From Lentinula raphanica (Eukaryota > Basidiomycota > Agaricomycetes > Agaricales > Omphalotaceae): a DNA stretch of 64,000 bases. Positions 55,603 through 64,000 of the stretch are shown here, in pieces. Each line of letters starts with the position of its first letter. Within the stretch, counting starts at the first letter, position 1. A model generated the notes under the pieces. It did not search any database, was not told where the DNA came from, and was given only the letters and a program-made list of their open reading frames with translations. The position numbers were made by a program, and so were the translations under genes. The stretch is taken from NCBI GenBank assembly GCA_027919835.1, contig JANVFP010000013.1:248001-312000 (forward strand), written 5' to 3'.

Positions 55603-57715
55603 ATGGAAGCCTTCGACGACGAGAATCCTTTCGACACAGAGCCTGAAAGTATTCCGTCCGAATCCTCGTCGACATCCAAACTGGACATATCAGAGCCACC
55701 TTCCCCTCCTTTCAATCCTTCTCGACAATTATCATCTGAGAGTGCTCAACCAGAACGACCGTTTCCATCTCAGGGCACACGCAGGTCATCTCAGCGTCCA
55801 AACTTCAAGAGTGACTTTTGTTGTGCACGAGATAGGATACTTCATTCTGGAGAGGATATTGAAATCCTGGTATGTGACCGGTAACTGCTATGTGCTTCAC
55901 AGAGCTTTTCGCTAATAGTTCAAAATGAAGATCACCGATGCACAGAAGACAAATGCTGGTTCAACTTCACCGTATATTACCTATGTCATACAAACCGGTG
56001 TCAGTACTGTCCTTCGTCTCGCTTCATCCCAAATGTACTGAAACATCGTGCTCAGAATACCGAATCTCGACACAGATACTCTGAATTTGAATCACTACGA
56101 TCCAGCCTAGCAAAGTTATATCCCACTCTCATAATACCACCAATACCTTCGAAACAAACTCTTGGAGACTACGCTGTGAAACAGGGAAAAGCGAAAGAAG
56201 ATGCTACCATGATCGCAAGGCGGAAACGAATGCTCCAGACGTTCTTGAATCGCTTAGCAAGACATCCTATACTCTCTAATGAACATGTATTCCATCGTTT
56301 CTTAGATGGTGAAGTGTCTTGGGTACGTATCTTTGCTATTTAGTACTTGCGTCTCACTGACATATAACAACTAGCATGAAGTGCTCAATTCTCCACCCAT
56401 ATCATTACTCCCCAAGAACATCCTCAAGGCTCCATCACACGACCCAACGGACCAAGAAGCTTCACCTGCCTATGCTGCTTTGCCCAATCCTTCTGCTGCC
56501 CATCCACTTCGGAATCCAGACCAACGATTCTCAGATTCGGAAGCTTTCACCAACAAATTCGCAGTTCATCTGAGCGGTCCGATGGAGAAAGTCACTCGGA
56601 GGACTGTGAAGCGGTGGTCAGGTTGGCACACTCGATCCCAGTCTCAGGTTTCCTCCATGATTAACCTAAAATTACAGACTATGCACAAGATCACGCGGAA
56701 CTTGGTGCGGCGCTGAACGGTTTCAGTTTGAACGAGAGTGGTCCGCTTGCTAGTGCGATTGAGAAGACTGGTCAAGCAGTCGATGCGACGTATATGTCGA
56801 CCACCAAATTAGTGGGTTGCCCGTACTGTATCCCCGTTCTCAGCTAATCGTCTCATACAGGCTCAAGAACTCGAACAGAACTGGGCTGAACCCATTCATG
56901 AATACTCCCAATTCTCGTCCATCATCAAAAAGCTGTTAGCTTACCGCCATCAGAAGCATGTTCAATACGAGATGACACAAGATGGACTAGAGGCAAAACG
57001 AGAACAGCTGGAGGAGCTAGAGAAGAGCGAGCATGAAGCCAGACGGCTGGAAGCTGCTCTTGGGGGTAGGAGCACGGTCTCATTACCTACTTCCCCGTCC
57101 GAGGAACCTTCTGAGGAACAGTTGGACGCACAAGCACACTCAACCTCCTACGTGCCTCCACATCCTGGTCCCAATCCTGCAAGGAGGAACGCTAGGGTTC
57201 CTGGCATGGGGCTTCTTAATGCTCTCAGTTACACGCTTCACGGAATGATGGATGTCGATCCTGAGACTGCTCGGCGTAATGGGATTTCGAAGACTAAAGA
57301 AAACATTTCTCAGGTAATTCCGTGGCTTCTCCTGATATTATAACAAATTGACACCTCGGATTGCCTCTCCTCAGTTAGAAGATGCGCTACATTTGGCTGC
57401 TCAAGACTTGAAATACTCAAGTTCCACAATTCAAGCGGATCTTGACAGGTTTCAACGACAGAAAGTAGCTGATATTCGCGAAATGGCTATCAGTATGGCT
57501 CAAAGTCATCGAGACTGGTGCAAGAAGGTATGTGGTCTATGAAATCTCGTTCAAGTGTAACCTCCAACCATTTGACTCAGAATCTTGAAGCATGGGAAGA
57601 AGCCAAAAAAGAAATTGATATGATCCCTGACCACCCTAATAAACTTCCATCGCCTCCTCAACCCCCTTCGTCTACGAGAAGAGATTCAATGGCCACCCTC
57701 AACGGACGAAAATAA
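55603..57715 (+). CDS. SNX41: PX-BAR sorting nexin, SNX41/ATG20 type
   Basis: It binds PI3P on endosomes for recycling and selective autophagy. The ATG at 55603 (MEAFDDENPFDTEPES) leads an acidic/Ser-rich N-terminus. The PX domain follows (ITDAQKTNAGSTSPYITYVI, RHRYSEFESLRSSLAKLYP, IIPPIPSKQTLGDY), and then a long helical BAR region (LNGFSLNESGPLASAIEKTG, QELEQNWAEPIHEYSQFSSI, QLEDALHLAAQDLKYS). The end is ATLNGRK at the TAA at 57713. A Ser/Pro-rich loop (about 57080-57200) splits the BAR, as in SNX41/ATG20. I cannot separate the two paralogues by eye. It has seven or so exons. Confidence 0.87.
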
Positions 57716-58302
57716 TTCATTCTGCTTCGATCAAGGACGGTATTTAGGTTGCTTCGAGACTGTTTACTTTTTTATCCACAAAGTCCCAGTGCATAATGAT
57801 ACACCTCTTCATCGTTACCGACATCGTCTGACAGTGAATTCTGGCGTCAATATGGACGCTGCCAGTGACTGATTTACCAAGATGCATCACTGTAGTCTGT
57901 GAAAAGGAGGCAACACTTCAAAGTTATCCTAGAGAACGACATTCATTCTGACCGGAAGCGTCTTACGAGAGCATGCGAGTTCTATCTGCTTCTAGACTGC
58001 TGTATCCAGAGATATTTGAAAATTCATGGTCAAAATGAATGTCGGGGGCAGGACTCAGTGCACCTACTAAGTAGAATAAATATTTTTTGCCCATATTCCC
58101 TCAATGATGAGCGTACTAGTACTACAAGAATGTCAGATTGTCTACTTTCAAGGGTATTATCATGGAGGTTCAGTTACTTAGTAACTAAGTCTGAGACATG
58201 GAAGTACGCTCGAATTCGACAAGATTTCCACCTTCCACTCAAAATCAGACAAACAAGTGTAAACTTGGATCACTTTCTTCTTTCGCGACTTGCTTTCTGG
58301 TT
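57716..58302. other. Spacer before GPN2
   Basis: An open plus-strand frame from 57899 runs into the GPN2 coding region in another register and has no domain. It is probably promoter and leader. Confidence 0.45.
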
Positions 58303-59746
58303 ATGCCCTTCGGCGAAATTGTCTGTGGCTCACCTGGTTCCGGGAAATCTACGTATTGCTACGGGAAACACCAACTATTCAATGCTCTACAACGACCAAT
58401 ACATATCGTGAACCTCGATCCGGCCAACGATAACATACCATACCCATGTTCAATCGACATCTCTGAGCTTATCACGCTGCAGGAAGTCATGGATGAACAT
58501 GGCCTTGGACCGAATGGCGGAGTGTTGTACTGCATGGAATATCTCGAGCAGAATTTCGACTGGTTGGAGGCAAGGTTAGGAGAGTTAGGTAAAGAAGAGG
58601 ATGAAGAAAACAAATCTGGGGACGTTTATGTTCTATTCGATCTTCCCGGCCAAGTCGAGTTGAGCACGAACCATGAAAGTATGAAGCGGATTGTCGATCT
58701 TTTGCAGTCGAAATGTGGTTTCCGGGTGCGTATTCCTGCATTTGCGCATAGCCTGATCATCATCATCTCTCTCTGAGCTATCATTATTTGTCAGCCCAGC
58801 TAGCAGCGGTACACCTATGCGATGCGCACTATGTCACAGACGCGGCAAAATATATCTCGGTTCTCTTGCTTTCTCTACGAACTATGCTTCAGTTAGAACT
58901 ACCCCATATCAACGTGCTGTCGAAGATTGACCTGCTAGGAAACTATGGGGATCTAGGTAAGTTAATTTCATGACTTTCTATCATTCCTCTTGAAGTCTTG
59001 CTCCTCTCTGATCAGACTTCAATCTTGACTTCTATGCTGAGGTTCAAGACCTATCGTATCTGGAAAATTCATTGTCAACTTCCACGTCTCCCCGTTACCA
59101 AGCCTTGAATCTAGCAATAATTTCACTTATTGAAGATTACAACCTTGTCGGGTTCGAGACGCTTGCGGTTGAAGTAAGTCTACAAGCTCCTACCCGACAT
59201 TCAATAATTTATACTGTTTACTCACTTCACGTTTTTATCTTTCCTTTTCTTCATACCGTTTTATTGATTCACGCGCTTCAAGGACAAATCTTCCATGCTT
59301 CATTTGACTCATGCAATCGACCGCGCGACGGGATACGTCTTCGTCCCTCGGCCTTCCAAAACATCCTCGAAGAATCCGCAACCAGAAGGAACGATCGATG
59401 AATCACACAAGCCGCTATCTGCACAGCCAAACGAGTACTCTCTGTTCTCAAGCGCCGCGGGACCTTTGAAGAACACTTTGGAAAGCGCTTTGAGCAACAG
59501 TGCCGGAACTAAATATGCTGGTGTCAAAGATACGTACGATATACGGGATGTACAGGTGGGTCGTTGCTCCCGTCGTTCCGCTTGTTCTTTCCAATTGTCT
59601 TTCTTTGACAGGAGCGTTGGCTTGACGCAAAAGACGCTTGGGACGCTTACGAAAAGCGGGAGTGGAGGAAGGAGGGGGAAATGATTAGGGACGAGGTCGC
59701 AAGAACCCGAACAACGGAGAGCGAGAAACCAAACAATAGCGGGTAG
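58303..59746 (+). CDS. GPN2: GPN-loop GTPase 2
   Basis: This is a cytosolic GTPase needed for assembly and nuclear import of RNA polymerases II and [23 protein letters not shown] holds the P-loop. [15 protein letters not shown] carries the diagnostic Gly-Pro-Asn motif. [11 protein letters not shown] is G3, and NVLSKIDLL provides the NKxD-like G4. The C-terminal part ([34 protein letters not shown]) matches the family end. The stop is at 59744. Six or so exons, about 360 residues, as expected. Confidence 0.93.
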
Positions 59747-60086
59747 TAGTGGGTTCGATCGAAGTCAGGATTTATGTCCTATTTTGTAGTAGCATACAGT
59801 ATACATAGTCTTGACTGTTGATACGTTGACCGAAATATATTGAGGAGCACCTTTTGTCATCGGTCTGAGTATGCAACGAGATGCAACGCACCGTATTTCG
59901 CTCAGTTACGATATTTCCAAGGGAGAGTGGTAAAAACCAGTAGCTTGTTCGTGAAGATAGGAGATTGCCATGAGAACGTGCAAGTCACTCATGACTCACT
60001 GGGATCGTCAATGAATGAACTCAGCATCTTCGATTCTATCTTCTACATAATAAGGACCTCGGTTCTTTCCTTTCATTCTAATATCT
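59747..60086. other. Spacer between GPN2 and the kinase-like gene
   Basis: Nothing but a probable promoter; no ORF has support. Confidence 0.45.
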
Positions 60087-61124
60087 ATGTCTTCGGAGAA
60101 AATAGTCTTGATTCTTGTTGGCTTCGTCGGTTCAGGAAAGGTGATTTTTCATCAAATGAAATTGATGTCTTGCTTGAAACACAGACCGTTTGCAGAGTAC
60201 TTTTGCTCAAGCTCTGGAGCATCATTTTCCGCACCAATGGCGTAGATGCAATCAAGATGACTTGGGGAGTCGGTCTCAAGTGGAAGCTCTCGCTCGAGAC
60301 TCCTTGCGCGAAGGCCTTTCAGTTTGCATTGATCGGACTAATATCGACGAAAGGTATCCTCTTTTCGATGTTCCAATCATACTCAAATTACCATTCAACG
60401 TCATGAACTTTACTCTGTTTGCTAGTCAAAGAGAACACTGGATCAAGATTGCGCACGAATTTCCTGAAACCTTAATCTGGGTGATATTTTTCGATACTCC
60501 ATATGAAGTGGGTGGCATTCGAGTGCTCAGTTTCCTATTTCTTGAACTATCCCTTTCAGGTATGCTCCTCACGACTCCAACAAAGTAAGTCTTCCCCTAT
60601 TGGTCTACAAGTCATGCTCATGAACAACGGAATTACTAGGAACATCGCATCCCACAATTCACAGTCCAGAATTAGGCCTTTCCATTCTGTCCAGGTTTGC
60701 AAGAGATTTTAGAGCTCCCTCCGCGCATGAAGGCTTTCATCGTATGATCTCTCTGAAACCCCCTGACACGAAACCGGATTATTTGGCCTCGGATATCTCC
60801 AGCATCCTGGATCGTGTTCGCTCTTCGGAGCCAGTTTTACACATACCGGAACCAGTGCGTAATTCTTGGGCACGAAAGCTGAAGGCTCGCCATACATCAC
60901 AACCTAATGGGAATCAATCCCACAGCATTTCTACGACAGACGGGAACAACAACAACAATGGCATTTGGGAGGGATTCGGTAGGAGAACAACACCGACTCA
61001 CAGCACCATCGCGAATACTTCGGTTAGCTCACCAAGTGACGATATTCACGAAGATCCTGTTGCGCAGGAAGAACGAGTGAACGTACAATATCCGCCGTTG
61101 AGAGATTCACTGGGTATCGATTAA
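60087..61124 (+). CDS. P-loop kinase-like protein (PNKP/AAA_33 type)
   Basis: The ATG at 60087 (MSSEKIVLILVGFVGSGK) is followed by an intron that splits the Walker A motif between K and S, then STFAQALEHHFP. The middle has NQDDLGSRSQVEALARDSL and VCIDRTNIDE, as in the kinase domain of polynucleotide kinase and aprataxin-linked fungal kinases, then IWVIFFDTPYEVCSSRL and the lid. The C-terminal 130 residues are disordered (NNNNNG run), ending RDSLGID at 61124. The substrate is unknown; a nucleic-acid 5'-OH is plausible by family, which is inference. No phosphatase or HIT domain is fused here. Confidence 0.75.
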
Positions 61125-61359
61125 GGTATTAACCTTACAAGTCGATCCAGTAGGACGGGTTATGAAGGTGCAACATGCAGATAGCGACTAGTACGGGGAT
61201 AGGTGTAACCAGCTAAACAATAAGACAATCAATCATGAGCACAGTTCCTCGACCCAGAAATGACATCGAGAAAAGACAATAAGCCAACCTGGTTCGCCCG
61301 ATGAATTGGTACAGTCACTACCTCCACTGAGGACCCCAGCGAACCCTGGGACCTGACGG

Positions 61360-62336
61360 TCACTGATCGGATTGACCAGTAGATTGCATTCGCAGAGCCA
61401 GCAATTTGGCAGTAACCTGTGTGCTGGGTGAGACTGACCAAAGGCAGACATGGTCGCTAAAAAACTGACATTGCGAATGTGCATCTTTGCACGGTCGATC
61501 CCATATGCTTCACATTTTTTGTAATATTCTAGACTTTCTTCCAGGTTTTCCGCTAAATGTGTGGGCGATGAAAGAGACAATAAAGAACAGGGTAAAGATC
61601 ACAAACTCGCTTCCAGAACAGCGGCAAGGTTGAACGCGATTTCCGGGTCTTCTGGTGCTAAAGAGCAGGCGATACTGTGTTCGCAGGTCTTGAGTGAAAC
61701 CGATAGAGTGGGTCAACCCAATGAACAAACCGTAAGTGATGTAACGCAAGGTCTGGTCGGGGAATGGGCGACAATATGTACGCATTTGCCAGATCTATGT
61801 TATATCTATTATTCGAACGACGATATGTGAGATGAATCAGCGGACGTACTAGTATGCGCATCAGGACTTGACGGCTGAAGAGCAATGGACTCTTGCCACG
61901 AGGAGATCGCTGCATCAAAGTCCTTCAGATGATAGTATGTGACGCCCAGATTATACAATGAGCTAGCGTTTCGATTTATTTCTGCGCTGCGAGCATAGAG
62001 CCTTTTCGCACCCTCCACATCTCCTTCTTCTAACAGTCGGGTTCCTTGCTCCAGGCAATCCATGGCCTCGACCTCAGCGGGATCAGATGCTGTAGAATGT
62101 GGGGTAGTAGATGACGCATAGCCTGAAAGATCAGGGGGTCATAGATGACAATTAAGTCAGCAAAAAAACAATAGTAACATACGCTTGCAGATCGAAGAAG
62201 CCTTTACAGCGGGTTTGGCAATTACCGAGAAGAAAGGACGAATTTGACGGACATTGGAACCTAAAGAAGTACGAGATGAGTTCGCGAATTGGCGAGTCAA
62301 AGTACGGGTCAAATTGGAGGGAGTTCTGGCGAACAT
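61360..62336 (-). CDS. Mitochondrial TPR-repeat protein
   Basis: The ATG at 62336 gives MFARTPSNLTRTLTRQFANS followed by more Arg/Ser-rich residues, a typical presequence. Then come at least three TPRs: GTRLLEEGDVEGAKRLYARS, SLYNLGVTYYHLKDFDAAIS, and NLANAY...DLALHHLR. A last helical part (ESLEYYKKCEAYGIDRAKMH) ends TAKLLALRMQSTGQSDQ at the TGA at 61360. About six exons. It is divergent from TIM23 with 160 bp between starts, so the two may share regulation. The role is probably protein assembly or import, but this is inferred only from context and targeting. Confidence 0.78.
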
Positions 62337-62495
62337 CGTGTGCCGCTGTGGAGGGTGAAGGATCAAGAGAGGCAACGAAATTTTAGTGACGCAATCGCAC
62401 ACGTGATCCGGATCAGCAATTTTTCCAGCGCTCACAGCGCTCTACCGCGTACGCTCAGTCCTCTGTTCAGTCTTCTAGCTCCTTCAGTTGCCTTC

Positions 62496-63424
62496 ATGTC
62501 TTCCGACAAACAAGCTTCCTCACAGGCTTCCTCATCTCGGGATGCAACCGACTACCTTCGCTCTGCCACATTTTCCAAGTCCGAAGGCACAACCATCTCC
62601 CCAGAAAACGCTGTTACGGCTTCAGACCTTCTCCTGGGTTCGTATGATCCTGCAAAACTGCATCCTTTAGCCGACATTGGTGATAAACTGGACTACCTTC
62701 TGCTTGATGACGACAAGACAAACGAGCTACCAGGCGCTGGGACTGCAATTCCTTCTCGGGGATGGAGTGATGATTTATGTTATGGAACTGGAACTATGTA
62801 TCTCAGTGGTATGTCCTTCGGATCTCTTTCGAATTACCTCTTTTGCCTCCAATTTTACTATGCCCAGCCTCTCTGACATTTTCGGACTTCTCTCACCTTA
62901 TCTTTGACTCGCGAACGACCCGCTCTTATTGTTTTTTTTGTTCCATCACATGCTCACCCTGGGTTTTTAGGTCTTGCTGTTGGCGGTGCATGGGGATTGC
63001 GCGAAGGCGCAAGAAGACCATTGGCTGTATCAAATACTAGACTACGGATCAACAGCGTTTTGAACTCGGTAACTCGAAGAGGCACATTTATAGGAAACTC
63101 AGCAGGTGTTCTCGGTTCGTTTTGGCTCGTCTCGCTTCCTGTCATCCCTACATTCTGACTGGTACTCCAGCTCTCGTGTACAATGGAGTCAATTCCTCGA
63201 TAGACGCCGCACGAGGCAAACACGACATTCTTGGAAGCGTTTCTGCAGGTGCGATTACGGGAGTACTTTATAAGTCAACAGGTAAAGTTTTTTTTACGTT
63301 CTACAATTTCCAATCGTTCCGACGATTTTATTATTCGTTAGCCGGAGTTAAACCTGCTCTCTCTGCGGCTCTATTCATGTCTGGAATGGCGGGATTCTGG
63401 AGCTATGTGAAAAAAATCATCTGA
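62496..63424 (+). CDS. TIM23: Mitochondrial inner-membrane import channel Tim23
   Basis: It forms the presequence translocase channel. The ATG at 62496 (MSSDKQASSQASSSRDATDY) begins the hydrophilic intermembrane-space part (SDLLLGSYDPAKLHPLADIG). Four membrane segments of the Tim17/22/23 fold follow: MYLSGLAVGGAWGLREGARR, RRGTFIGNSAGVLALVYNGV, DILGSVSAGAITGVLYKST and VKPALSAALFMSGMAGFWSY. The end is VKKII at 63424. Introns are at 62808-62970, about 63118-63171 and about 63282-63340. Length is about 220 residues, normal for the family. Confidence 0.94.
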
Positions 63425-63648
63425 GCCTCTCATATGGCATATATTCTACACTTGCAGATTACCCCCGCTCAAACTTTTGGTGCCGCGGTATAGGCTCACT
63501 CTTAACTTACACGATCATTATGCGAATTTGCATTATTGAATCTAATCCATTTCTCCTTTTCGTATCGAGTGTGCCATATCAGGGGTGCACCGATCTAACA
63601 AATGAACTCAAATTGGTGATCTTTCAATCTCTTTCGACTCTACTGTCT

Positions 63649-64000
63649 ATGTGTACCGATGTTATAAATGCTGACTCCTCAGACCTTTTTCTTGATCTCT
63701 CCTACACAAAACTGACGCAAGTTCGATTCTCGAGCATGATCGACTCTCTTGCATTGTCGTCAAACGACCACCATGATCCCGACTCTACATTTGCATTCTG
63801 CACCGTGCAACTCGTATCTCCGGTTGAAAAAGTAAAATGTAGTCGTGGAGTACCTCGGAGGAATAAGGTTTGTTTTATTGTCTTTTTCCAAAACATGCGA
63901 ATCATCGGATACAACCTAGCCAGGACGAACTTGCCGCCTTTCATCTCCAGCGTCGAAATCGAGAGATGCTCTCCGCGTTGCAGTTCAATCTCCCGTACAA
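63649..64000 (+). CDS. Unknown gene, 5' part (runs off the window)
   Basis: The ATG at 63649 opens MCTDVINADSSDLFLDLSYT... to PRRNK, where an intron (about 63870-63923, GTTTGT...CTAGCCAG) leads in phase to DELAAFHLQRRNREMLSALQ and the window end. Without splicing the frame also stays open to the edge. I recognise no domain. The second exon is helical and basic/acidic mixed. Confidence 0.5.
   Translation, partial: MCTDVINADSSDLFLDLSYTKLTQVRFSSMIDSLALSSNDHHDPDSTFAFCTVQLVSPVEKVKCSRGVPRRNKVCFIVFFQNMRIIGYNLARTNLPPFISSVEIERCSPRCSSISRT

Noticed and set aside
57899..58411. 170-codon ORF overlapping the GPN2 start
   Set aside because: It runs in another frame through the GPN2 P-loop and has no recognisable domain; a shadow of the real gene and its leader.

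Overview
The window is nuclear DNA of a filamentous basidiomycete, most likely an Agaricomycete. The evidence is many short introns (about 50-60 nt, GT...AG) in almost every gene, fungal-type MET5, BFR2, SNX41/ATG20, GPN2 and TIM23 genes, a chromodomain Ty3/gypsy element, a tyrosine-recombinase (DIRS-like) retroelement, and a BTB protein of the kind expanded in mushrooms. Products were assigned by reading translations and splice junctions by eye; no database search was run.

Layout. 1-6247: two host genes on the minus strand, clathrin heavy chain (cut by the window edge) and a proline/serine-rich protein with three C-terminal LIM domains. 6355-31363: one 25-kb insertion with perfect 56-bp terminal inverted repeats and an 8-bp target duplication (ATCAACCT). 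It carries a DDE integrase-type transposase, a divergently transcribed BTB gene with one in-frame stop, degenerate fragments of polyubiquitin and alpha-COP, minisatellites, an unknown cargo gene, a nested gypsy element, two identical 584-bp TIR elements, and a DIRS-like element lodged in the right terminal repeat. 31372-45520: three heme-peroxidase paralogues, a ten-exon PQ-loop membrane protein, a small conserved gene with a decayed second copy, and long gene-poor spacers. 45521-64000: compact housekeeping DNA with MET5, AGX1, BFR2, a PX-BAR sorting nexin, GPN2, a P-loop kinase, a mitochondrial TPR protein, TIM23 and the start of an unknown gene.

The main result is a datable rearrangement history inside the 25-kb insertion. 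A gypsy element entered an exon of the cargo gene (5-bp duplication CAAAG, LTRs nearly identical). A 584-bp TIR element then landed in the gypsy gag gene (7-bp duplication GTTCGTC), and a second copy sits in nearby minisatellite DNA (duplication GAACACA). Today each copy has one half of each duplication. This is the expected signature of recombination between the inverted copies, which flipped about 10.3 kb. The inversion split both the gypsy element and the cargo gene into opposite-strand halves. Re-inverting the segment in thought puts both reading frames back in register.

How the genes work together: the right-hand cluster is core metabolism and trafficking (sulfite reduction, glyoxylate transamination, ribosome assembly, endosome sorting, RNA polymerase II assembly GTPase, mitochondrial import). 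The peroxidase group looks like a secreted oxidative-enzyme family that has recently duplicated. The 25-kb insertion is a mobile compartment that accumulates other elements and gene fragments.
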